A DNA stretch of 11,779 bases from DASWRT01 sp036403035. Lineage in GTDB: Bacteria; Pseudomonadota; Alphaproteobacteria; ATCC43930; CGMCC-115725. The position numbers were made by a program, and so were the translations under genes. Positions within the stretch are counted from its first letter, which is position 1. Each line of letters starts with the position of its first letter. Below the pieces are notes generated by a model. The model did not search any database and was not told where the DNA came from. It saw nothing but the letters and a program-made list of their open reading frames with translations. Shown piece after piece: positions 7,416-11,779 of this stretch. The stretch is taken from assembly GCA_036403035.1 (NCBI GenBank), contig DASWRT010000489.1, forward strand, positions 1 to 11,779, read 5' to 3'.

Positions 7416-7480
7416 AACAGGAATTTCGACCTGTTTTTCTCCTGTTTATTTTTCTGTTTCCGGCCTGTTATCAACCTGTT
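7416..7480 (+). repeat. Phased CCTGTT motif array
   Basis: CCTGTT starts at 7430, 7441, 7464 and 7475, with a one-mismatch copy (TCTGTT) at 7453. The starts are 11, 12, 11 and 11 bp apart, about one DNA helical turn. An inverted copy, AACAGG, lies at 7416-7421 and could pair with the copy at 7430-7435. The extended copies (CCTGTTTTTCT, CCTGTTTATTT, TCTGTTTCCGG) suggest a degenerate 11-bp tandem repeat. All repeats would face the same side of the helix, as expected of a cooperative protein-binding array. The binding role is inference. Confidence 0.65.
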
Positions 7481-7496
7481 GATGAAACCAGGCCGG
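7460..7496 (+). repeat. Nested inverted repeat
   Basis: CCGGCCTG (7460-7467) is the reverse complement of CAGGCCGG (7489-7496). Inside lies a second dyad, ATCAAC (7470-7475) and GTTGAT (7478-7483), separated by CT. A transcript could fold as a stem of 8 bp, an asymmetric internal loop and an inner stem of about 5 bp. No T-run follows on either strand. It overlaps the last two copies of the CCTGTT array. Confidence 0.6.
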
Positions 7497-7703
7497 TCCC
7501 ACGGCGACGGCGGCAACGGTTCCGCCGCCGCCCCTGGCGAAGCCGGGAAAATCATCTTCCGATTCAGCGTGTCAAAGAGCGGGCACGCGCCGCCGGAGCG
7601 GCACTGCCGATATCGAATACGTCTCGATCATATGACCTTATTGGACTTATGCGCAACCGATCCGGATCGCCTTGCCGTCAGACGCGCGCCGATCCGATAC
7701 CGG

Positions 7704-7719
7704 TGTGATGACCGTCACA
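7704..7719 (+). promoter_or_regulatory. CRP-type palindrome upstream of the 7793 gene
   Basis: TGTGATGACCGTCACA is a second perfect TGTGA-N6-TCACA site, centred at 7711.5, about 81 bp before the GTG start. A possible promoter is TTGGCC (7730-7735), an 18-bp spacer and TACGAT (7754-7759), which would put the site near -54. Spacing is therefore less textbook than for the site at 6875. The motif is observed and its use is inferred. Confidence 0.62.
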
Positions 7720-7792
7720 GGCATCCGGCTTGGCCTTGGGCAGGAATACAACCTACGATGCGCGCGCTCTAACGGCTCGGAGGCACAGGCTC

Positions 7793-8401
7793 GTGAACAT
7801 ATTCCGTGGTTCGGCGGCGATCGTTGCCGTACTTGCGCTCGCTGCGACACCGGCGCTCGCGGACGACATCACCGATCAGCTCGATTCCGGCAAGGCGCTT
7901 TACGCGAAGGGCGACTATGCGCAGGCGCTGTCGGAGCTGCAATTCGCGATCAACGACATCCAGAAGAAGGTCTCCGAACGGTACGTCGCCGTGATGCCCG
8001 CCGCGCCGGCCGGATGGGAGGCCGACGAGCCGGAGGCGCAGAGCGGCGCGATGCTCGGCGGCGGTCAGGTGATCACGCGCCATTACCACGAACAGAACGG
8101 CGGCGAGGGCCAGATGACCCTGACCGTGTCGGTCGACATCCCGATGATACAGGCGATGAGCGCCATGCTCACGAACCCGGCGCTGATCAGCGCCGATCCT
8201 CAGGCGAAGCGCGTCCGGGTCGGCGGAGATAATGCAGTGCTGAAGTGGAACGCCCCCAACAAGTCCGGCGAGGTGACGATGATGCTCGGCAGCCGCATCC
8301 TGGCGCAGCTCGAAGGCCAGAACCTCAAGAGCGACGCCGTGCTGCAGGACTTCATGAAGAATTGGGACATGAAGCCGCTCAAGACCGCCGCCGGCTTTTA
8401 G
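7793..8401 (+). CDS. Predicted periplasmic protein with TPR-like N-terminal segment, 202 aa
   Basis: The start is GTG at 7793, with GGAGG (7779-7783) 9 nt upstream. It yields a clean signal peptide: MNIFRGSAAIVAVLALAATPALA, cleaved before DDITDQ (after residue 23). Extending the frame back to 7730 would add 21 unlikely residues. Residues about 30-60 (LDSGKALYAKGDYAQALSEL) look like one tetratricopeptide helix pair. The rest alternates hydrophobic and polar residues (GQMTLTVSVDIPMIQAM, KRVRVGGDNAVLKW, GEVTMMLGSRILAQLEG), as in a beta-rich domain binding or shielding a surface. There are no cysteines. I do not assign a function. The gene appears monocistronic, with a CRP-type site upstream and a hairpin just after its stop. 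Confidence 0.85.
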   Translation: MNIFRGSAAIVAVLALAATPALADDITDQLDSGKALYAKGDYAQALSELQFAINDIQKKVSERYVAVMPAAPAGWEADEPEAQSGAMLGGGQVITRHYHEQNGGEGQMTLTVSVDIPMIQAMSAMLTNPALISADPQAKRVRVGGDNAVLKWNAPNKSGEVTMMLGSRILAQLEGQNLKSDAVLQDFMKNWDMKPLKTAAGF

Positions 8402-8429
8402 CATCGGCTCGCCGTATTTCGGATCGGCC

Positions 8430-8454
8430 TCCGGTCCGGCTGAAGCCGGCCGGA
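8430..8454 (+). terminator. Strong hairpin after the 7793 gene
   Basis: TCCGG-t-CCGGC (8430-8440) pairs with GCCGGCCGGA (8445-8454): ten base pairs, one bulged T and a TGAA loop, 28 nt after the stop. It is followed by ATTATCC rather than a T-run, so efficiency as an intrinsic terminator is uncertain. Confidence 0.5.
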
Positions 8455-8541
8455 ATTATCCATCGGAACGGGCTGTCCCGTCTCCGTGTTCCGAGAGGGG
8501 GGCGCTGCCGCGCCTCCTGATCGGGCACGGGAGAAGCCGCC

Positions 8542-9117
8542 ATGGGTGGTCGGGATGGCCGGAACGACGCGTCGCCGCGCGTTCCGCCGCAGTCGGAGGA
8601 TTTCCAGGAAACCGCGCAGGTCGTCCCGCCGGAACAGGTGAGGCGCATCGAAGCCGACCCCGCGCATGGCGAGCGGGCGATCGGCGACCCGAACCGGGCG
8701 GGCTGGACCGACTCCGTCCCTGCCGAGCGGGATGCTCCCCAGGAGGTTCGGAGTTCTCAGCCGCCGACGACGGTAGTCGACTGGCGCGTGACGGCGAGCG
8801 ACCGGCATCCGACGCCGGCCGACCCGCGCGACCGGCACGCCGGTCCCGGCCATGCCGGCGACGAGCGCGAGATGCTGAAGGATCCAGCGACGACCTATGG
8901 CGGCCGCCACCGTCCGCAGGCGAGCGACCTTTACCGGCTCCCCTCCGCTCGCGGCGGCGATGCGGCGCTGCCGGTCGCCGACGCAGGGCGGCAACGCACC
9001 GCGGCTCCCGCGGCTTCTCTCGTCACGGTCGCAGGCGTGGGACTTCTTATCGCAGGCGCCGCGGTCGGGTTTGCAGCGTTGATGTCGCTCCGGCTATGGG
9101 CCGCCGCGCGCCGGTGA
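8542..9117 (+). CDS. Unknown protein with a single C-terminal membrane segment, 191 aa
   Basis: I do not recognise this family. The ATG at 8542 is preceded by GGGAGAA (8529-8535), a good ribosome binding site. Residues 1 to about 150 are hydrophilic, rich in Asp, Arg, Pro and Gly, and probably disordered. Residues about 158-182 (ASLVTVAGVGLLIAGAAVGF and following) form one hydrophobic segment, followed by RLWAAARR. That layout suggests a tail-anchored inner-membrane protein with the bulk in the cytoplasm, the basic end being the cytoplasmic signal in an alternative topology. No signal peptide or cysteine motif is seen. It ends 8 bp before the end of the convergent lipoprotein gene. The low-complexity composition lowers certainty. 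Confidence 0.66.
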   Translation: MGGRDGRNDASPRVPPQSEDFQETAQVVPPEQVRRIEADPAHGERAIGDPNRAGWTDSVPAERDAPQEVRSSQPPTTVVDWRVTASDRHPTPADPRDRHAGPGHAGDEREMLKDPATTYGGRHRPQASDLYRLPSARGGDAALPVADAGRQRTAAPAASLVTVAGVGLLIAGAAVGFAALMSLRLWAAARR

Positions 9118-9125
9118 AGGAAAGT

Positions 9126-9629
9126 CTATCTCTTGACGGGAAGAAACATGAAGGTTGTGCCACCCGACGGGATGACGGGAACGACCGTTTTGTCGGCGAC
9201 CAAGGTCCCATCGCCAGCGTCCTCGACCCACAAGGTGACCTTGACCGTTGTCGAGATCTGATTCACGCGCTCAGCCTTCACGACGTAAGTGGCGCCCGGA
9301 CGTGCGTCGAGGCGTATCGGAACCGACGCATGCCAGCTTCCGTCCCTATAGTCGATCGACAGGGCGTGGACGCCGGGGCTGATCGGGACCGACTGGTCGT
9401 AGTCGGCTTCGCGCTCCCGCCTGATCACCTTTCCATCGATTGCACCGGCGTACGTGCGCGTGTCGGGGCCTAGCAAGACGAACGTTTTGGTACCGCCGAT
9501 CTTCGCATTCGGGGCATCGGGCGTTTCTTGCGGCACGTTGTAGTATGAAATCGGTACGGCATTCGTCTCGCAGCCGATCAGCGCGGCGCACGCGATCAAG
9601 GACGTGAAAAGCCGCCACCCCCTGTTCAT
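9126..9629 (-). CDS. Predicted lipoprotein of unknown function, 167 aa
   Basis: The ATG at 9629 gives MNRGWRLFTSLIACAALIGC, a lipoprotein signal with lipobox LIGC at residues 17-20, so Cys20 would be acylated. Glu at +2 does not signal inner-membrane retention, which favours the outer membrane. GGGA lies 9 nt before this ATG. ATG at 9650 and TTG at 9656 are in frame, but a GATAAT box at 9654-9649 would place the transcript start after them. The mature part has short alternating strands (KTFVLLGPDTRTYAGAIDG, GATYVVKAERV, STTVKVTLWVED), suggesting a beta-sandwich. It ends PSGGTTFMFLPVKR. I do not recognise a named family. It is convergent with the gene ending at 9117. A possible remnant of a second copy lies about 590 bp upstream. 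Confidence 0.85.
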   Translation of the reverse strand: MNRGWRLFTSLIACAALIGCETNAVPISYYNVPQETPDAPNAKIGGTKTFVLLGPDTRTYAGAIDGKVIRREREADYDQSVPISPGVHALSIDYRDGSWHASVPIRLDARPGATYVVKAERVNQISTTVKVTLWVEDAGDGTLVADKTVVPVIPSGGTTFMFLPVKR

Positions 9630-9648
9630 GACACAAATTCCCTTTCTC

Positions 9649-9654
9649 ATTATC
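9649..9654 (-). promoter_or_regulatory. Possible -10 box of the lipoprotein gene
   Basis: GATAAT on the minus strand matches TATAAT at 5 of 6 positions. It lies 19 nt before the chosen ATG and would give a leader of about 13 nt containing the GGGA ribosome binding site. I see no convincing -35 hexamer at 16-18 bp. Confidence 0.28.
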
Positions 9655-9716
9655 AATCGGCAGCGCGCCGGGCGGTTGTCGTCACGGCACCGAAGTAAAA
9701 CCGGGAATGGTTAACG

Positions 9717-9764
9717 CTATCTGACCGGGAAGAAACGAATGGCGTACCCGAGAGGCATCGCGTC
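9717..9764 (-). pseudogene. Possible 3' remnant of a duplicated lipoprotein gene
   Basis: Read on the minus strand, this stretch ends MPLGYAIRFFPVR and then TAG, resembling the lipoprotein's end IPSGGTTFMFLPVKR and TAG. The DNA agrees as well: CTATCT and GGGAAGAAAC occur in the same order at 9717 and at 9126, with small indels. No start or signal sequence precedes it in frame, and a TGA closes the frame upstream. The match is short, so chance or a conserved C-terminal motif is possible. Confidence 0.3.
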
Positions 9765-9947
9765 GGCAGGCGACGGATGAAATCCGTCCCGTCCTGCAAC
9801 CACATCTGATGATGCCGGATCAGCTTTGCGCGCCGGGCACGGCGCGACTTGCGGCCCTGGTGCTTCGGCGGGTTCGCATTTTCGCAGAACCGGTCGCGTT
9901 CATCTCATGCCGCCCGGCCGGCCGTGATAATGCTCTGGAAGCCGCCG

Positions 9948-10175
9948 TCATCCCTTCGCTCGCAGTCGCACGCCCGGCGCGTCGCCGTTCGCGAACTCTA
10001 TGCCGGCGGCTTCAAGGGCGGCCCGGATCGCAGTCATGTTGTTGGGATAGGGCGTGCGCGCGCCGCGCTCGAAATCGACAACCGTTTGCCGTGACACTCG
10101 GGCCGCTTCGGCAAGCTCGGTCTGGCTCCATCCGAGCATTCCCCGAGCGCCACGGCATTGCGCTGGCGAGATCAC
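9948..10175 (-). CDS. Short XRE-family transcriptional regulator, 75 aa
   Basis: This is a compact helix-turn-helix protein (HTH_3/XRE) that probably binds DNA as a dimer. From the GTG at 10175 it reads MISPAQCRGARGMLGWSQ, matching the usual family opening. The helix-turn-helix is at about residues 16-38 (WSQTELAEAARVSRQTVVDF ERG), followed by the conserved tail RTPYP, AIRAALEAAGIEF and PGVRLR. A TTG at 10187 would add TNSV and is an alternative; neither start has a strong ribosome binding site. Such orphan regulators of 70-90 residues are common in Hyphomicrobiales. No toxin, phage gene or other partner is adjacent, so calling it an antitoxin or phage repressor is not supported. Confidence 0.85.
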   Translation of the reverse strand: MISPAQCRGARGMLGWSQTELAEAARVSRQTVVDFERGARTPYPNNMTAIRAALEAAGIEFANGDAPGVRLRAKG

Positions 10176-10180
10176 ACTAT

Positions 10181-10256
10181 TTGTCAAACCTAAATCTTTT
10201 TGATTGACGTCTTGTCGAGCCTTCGTCAGTTTAATAGAGGTTCACTTTTTCGACAA
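10181..10256 (-). promoter_or_regulatory. Possible operator motifs upstream of the XRE gene
   Basis: TTGTCAA at 10181-10187, TTGTCGA at 10212-10218 and its inverse TCGACAA at 10250-10256 share the core TTGTCRA. They flank the start and upstream region of the XRE gene, where autoregulatory sites of such proteins usually lie. Assignment as an operator is inference. Confidence 0.32.
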
Positions 10257-10270
10257 ACAAAGCGGCCGAA

Positions 10271-10290
10271 CGCGGTGGTGACACACCGCG
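10271..10290 (+). repeat. Perfect 7-bp inverted repeat
   Basis: CGCGGTG (10271-10277) and CACCGCG (10284-10290) are reverse complements around GTGACA. It lies about 95 bp upstream of the XRE start on the minus strand. It could be a hairpin or an operator; no T-run follows. Confidence 0.5.
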
Positions 10291-10469
10291 CCCGGCGCTT
10301 TTCTCGACGCCTCCAGCAGGGGAACGAGGAACCCGCGTCGAGCACTTCCGACGCGACAGGCGGATTCCGGCAGCTTCGTGACATTTCGTATTTGCCTGCA
10401 GGTTTCGGGCGCCATCAATTCGCCGACCGCGCGGCGGCCATTCGGCCGTTCTCGCGGCGCCCGATTCCC

Positions 10470-10478
10470 TGTGGATAG
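10470..10478 (-). other. DnaA-box-like 9-mer
   Basis: The minus strand reads CTATCCACA, one mismatch from TTATCCACA. It lies in the loop between ATTCCC (10464-10469) and GGGAAT (10483-10488). Its role is unknown. Confidence 0.35.
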
Positions 10479-10747
10479 ATCCGGGAATAACTTTACGGAA
10501 CCCTGTGGCTGAGAGCGAGAAATGTCGCCAGTGCAACGGATTGCGTGCCGACGCGCAGATTCTGATAAAACTTCATTCGGGATTAAGGATCGCTTCCCAT
10601 GCCGCTCCAGCACGCTCTCAACCGAAGCGCAAGCCGCGTGATAATGATCATTCACAACCGCCAGCATCGAGCAGATGCAGCGGCGCGAGGCATTTGTCGT
10701 TACCCTTCCACGAAGCTCTATTTAGAGTTGCCAATTCAGAATCTAAT

Positions 10748-10770
10748 GAATCCAACGCGTTGGGATTTTT
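10748..10770 (+). terminator. Terminator-like dyad with T-run
   Basis: CCAACGCGTTGG (10752-10763) is a perfect palindrome extended by AAT on the left and (G)ATT on the right, and it is followed by further Ts (10766-10770). On the plus strand this has the form of a weak intrinsic terminator. No gene lies directly upstream, so if real it would end an unannotated transcript. Confidence 0.35.
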
Positions 10771-10771
10771 C

Positions 10772-10786
10772 GCCTATTTTTTAGGC
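10772..10786 (+). repeat. GCCTA/TAGGC hairpin with T-loop
   Basis: GCCTA (10772-10776) and TAGGC (10782-10786) flank five Ts. It is adjacent to the dyad at 10748-10770 in a locally AT-rich segment. Confidence 0.45.
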
Positions 10787-10838
10787 AAACCTGCTTCGAC
10801 ACGGCGCGGCATCGGCTTCCGGTCACCAGCTCACAGAG

Positions 10839-10847
10839 TTGTCCACA
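10839..10847 (+). other. DnaA-box-like 9-mer
   Basis: TTGTCCACA is one mismatch from TTATCCACA. CGGGGATAA just downstream (10854-10862) matches the inverse box at 7 of 9 positions. Confidence 0.35.
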
Positions 10848-11120
10848 GGAACCGGGGATAACCTTGAGGGGGCTGTGTGCGTGCCGGTTTCGCCAGATGG
10901 GTTAGGTCGCGCGGACGAAGTACAGGACCGGCGACGTGTCAAGATGGCTCAGCGGAGCGCGGGATGCGCTAGCGGCGGCGGTGTTCCTACTGTTGTCTTT
11001 GCGGAACAATGTCGCGACTCGGCGCGTCCTGGCGGCGCCTGCTGCGCGTCCTGTAGGACCGGGAGACGGATTTCTGACGCGAACGATGAGTCTGGAACGG
11101 GAAGCTCGGCATCTTGCCGG

Positions 11121-11216
11121 GTTCCCCCACCCCAACCCTCCCCCGCAAGGGGAGAGGGAGTTTAAAGCGTTCTGCTTTTTCCCTTCCGCCTTGCGGGATG
11201 GGTTGAGGTGAGGAAC
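11121..11216 (+). repeat. Inverted pair of REP-like elements
   Basis: The left element (about 11121-11160) contains CCAACCCTCCCCCGCAAGG and its own small hairpin. The reverse complement of the right element (about 11177-11216) contains CTCAACCCATCCCGCAAGG followed by GGAAGGGA, in the same order. The two copies are therefore imperfect inverted repeats about 16 bp apart and could fold together into one long hairpin. Left-element translation gives PPPQPSPARGEG, a familiar artefact of this repeat family in proteobacterial genomes. It is non-coding. Confidence 0.75.
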
Positions 11217-11285
11217 GCGCGTGATGCGGCTCCAAACCTCGACCGAATTCCGCGCTCGTCTTGCGGGGCTTCCTTGCGGACGCGA

Positions 11286-11588
11286 TCAGACGGGCGGCAT
11301 GGTCGTGAACTCCACGCGTTTCAGCGCGAAGCTCGAATTGACGGAACCGACGCCCGGCATGTGCAACAGGACCTTCTTCAAGAAGGTCTCCTATTCGGCA
11401 ACGCTCGGCATCACGACGCGAAGAAGATCCGCTTCGCCGCTCATCGCGAAACATTCCACGATCCCGGGGCGTGATTGCGCCGTGCGCTCGATGGCGTCGA
11501 TCGGGCAACTTCATCCTCCTAAGCGGACTTGAAATAGGAAAACACCCTGATCGCGACGGGTTGCCGCAGCACTTTGGTGAACACATCC
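11286..11588 (-). pseudogene. Decayed Lrp/AsnC-family transcriptional regulator
   Basis: The minus strand encodes most of the C-terminal ligand-binding (RAM) domain of an Lrp/AsnC regulator but is broken several times. From 11498 down to 11286 it reads RPGIVECFAMSGEAD, LLRVVMPSVAE, an in-frame TAG (11391-11393), then FLKKVLLHMPGVGSVNSS FALKRVEFTTMPPV and TGA. The family normally has an aromatic residue between GEAD and LLRVV, and it is missing. Upstream, in another frame, VFTKVLRQPVAIRVFSYFKSA (about 11588-11522) matches the domain's first strand and ends at a second TAG (11519-11521), so a frameshift lies near 11499-11505. No N-terminal helix-turn-helix is recognisable. Lrp-type regulators often lie divergent to the amino acid catabolism genes they control, which fits the dehydrogenase gene at 11656. 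Confidence 0.82.
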
Positions 11589-11603
11589 CCCCAGAAAGGC
11601 GTA

Positions 11604-11617
11604 AGCCTAATTAGGCT
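11604..11617. promoter_or_regulatory. Perfect 14-bp palindrome, candidate operator
   Basis: AGCCTAATTAGGCT is a perfect palindrome 38 bp before the dehydrogenase ATG. It lies between that gene and the broken Lrp-type gene, where a dimeric regulator would be expected to bind. I cannot name the regulator. Confidence 0.5.
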
Positions 11618-11655
11618 GCCCGCATGTCCAGGTCTGTCCGGAGATGAAGGTGCAT

Positions 11656-11779
11656 ATGGACGTAGGTTTCATCGGTCTCGGCGTCATGGGACAGCCCATG
11701 GCGCTCAATCTGGCCCGCGCGGGAACGAAGCTCGTCGTCTGGAATCGAACCGCCGAGAAGAGCGAGACGTTGCGCGCAG
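11656..11779 (+). CDS. 3-hydroxyisobutyrate dehydrogenase family protein (5' part, cut by window edge)
   Basis: Only the first 41 codons are in the window. They read MDVGFIGLGVMGQPMALNLA RAG followed by TKLVVWNRTAEKS, which holds the Rossmann dinucleotide-binding motif GxGxMG and the family signature GLGxMGxPMAxNLxxAG of the beta-hydroxyacid dehydrogenases (3-hydroxyisobutyrate, tartronate semialdehyde and related enzymes). The Asn-Arg after the second strand (VWNRT) suggests NADP preference, by analogy. I chose ATG 11656 because GAAGG ends 5 nt before it; ATG 11644 and GTG 11650 are in frame but poorly placed relative to a ribosome binding site. The substrate cannot be told from the fragment. 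The dead Lrp-type gene and palindrome lie directly upstream. Confidence 0.9.
   Translation, partial: MDVGFIGLGVMGQPMALNLARAGTKLVVWNRTAEKSETLRA

Larger units (their letters stand above)
7196..7792 (+). other. 597-bp non-coding interval with an AT-rich regulatory-looking core
   Basis: No convincing gene is present. An open frame at 7293-7772 crosses the repeats and the CRP-type site and lacks a ribosome binding site or family resemblance. The interval contains AACC-AATAT-GGTT at 7267-7279, the phased CCTGTT array (7416-7480), a nested dyad (7460-7496) and the CRP-type site (7704-7719). The stretch at about 7380-7490 is strikingly AT-richer than its surroundings. Confidence 0.6.
10188..11285 (+). 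other. 1.1-kb interval without a recognisable gene
   Basis: Open frames here have no family resemblance or supporting ribosome binding sites. Visible content: CGCGGTG-GTGACA-CACCGCG (10271-10290), ATTCCC/GGGAAT around a DnaA-box-like 9-mer (10464-10488), a Fur-like dyad (10639-10653), an AT-rich run of three dyads (10716-10786), a second DnaA-box-like 9-mer (10839-10847), GCGCGTCCTG twice (11022-11031, 11044-11053) and the REP-like pair (11121-11216). Confidence 0.6.

Noticed and set aside
7282..7565. Cluster of GATTC sites (7282, 7389, 7399, 7561) as CcrM methylation control
   Set aside because: GANTC also occurs repeatedly in the coding regions of the window, so I could not show enrichment without counting across the genome.
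7293..7772. Open frame of 159 codons in the AT-rich interval
   Set aside because: It crosses the CCTGTT array, the nested dyad and the CRP-type site, has no ribosome binding site and gives a mixed composition unlike any protein family.
9948..10175. Antitoxin of a toxin-antitoxin pair
   Set aside because: No small toxin-like gene lies next to it on either strand; the protein looks like the orphan XRE regulators common in this bacterial group.
9809..10207. Plus-strand open frame opposite the XRE gene
   Set aside because: The minus strand encodes a clear helix-turn-helix protein; this frame is Arg/Ala/Pro-rich with no recognisable motif.
10242..10667. Minus-strand open frame of 141 codons upstream of the XRE gene
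   Set aside because: No ribosome binding site, no family resemblance, and it spans several palindromes and a DnaA-box-like 9-mer.
10936..11211. Plus-strand open frame with a hydrophobic stretch (AAAVFLLLSL)
   Set aside because: It runs through the REP-like repeat pair (PHPNPPPQGE) and has no ribosome binding site or homology that I can see.
10188..11285. Chromosomal or plasmid replication origin
   Set aside because: Only two one-mismatch DnaA boxes are visible, there is no parA, repABC, hemE or dnaA neighbour, and no iteron array in this interval. It is kept as a weak lead only.

Overview
The window is GC-rich bacterial DNA. Its gene content suggests an alphaproteobacterium, probably of the order Hyphomicrobiales (Rhizobiales): a Liv-type transport operon, a short XRE regulator of a kind common in that group, and a REP-like intergenic element that would read 'PPPQPSPARGEG' if translated. 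This placement is inferred from style and family resemblance, not from a marker gene.

Positions 1-6097 hold a small unknown gene on the minus strand (6-329) and, divergent from it, a tight operon. The operon encodes a branched-chain amino acid type (HAAT family) ABC importer: periplasmic binding protein (428-1606), LivH-type permease (1621-2520), a fused LivM-LivG permease/ATPase (2523-4373) and a LivF ATPase (4370-5107, ATGA overlap). A PhzF-family isomerase-like enzyme (5138-6097) follows after 30 bp and may process the imported substrate. A GC hairpin precedes the first gene and another follows the last.

Positions 6098-9656 hold genes with no recognised family, most of them for exported or membrane-anchored proteins: a secreted protein with two cysteines (6197-6811), a 74-residue secreted peptide (6971-7195), a secreted protein with a TPR-like N-terminus (7793-8401), a protein with one C-terminal membrane segment (8542-9117) and, convergent with it, a lipoprotein (9126-9629, minus). 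Two perfect CRP-type palindromes (TGTGA-N6-TCACA) lie upstream of the genes at 6971 and 7793. The first sits exactly where a class II CRP-dependent promoter would have it. Between these genes is an AT-rich stretch with a CCTGTT motif repeated once per helical turn.

Positions 9657-11779 are mostly non-coding. They hold a short XRE-type regulator (9948-10175, minus), about 1.1 kb with dyad symmetries and DnaA-box-like 9-mers, an inverted pair of REP-like elements (11121-11216), a decayed Lrp/AsnC regulator (11286-11588, minus) and the start of a 3-hydroxyisobutyrate-dehydrogenase-family gene (11656 to the window edge). A perfect 14-bp palindrome lies between the dead regulator and the dehydrogenase.

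I see no CRISPR array, transposase, tRNA or rRNA. I cannot demonstrate a new multi-gene system. The best leads are the CRP-type sites upstream of unknown exported proteins, the phased CCTGTT array, and the broken Lrp gene next to an intact palindromic site.
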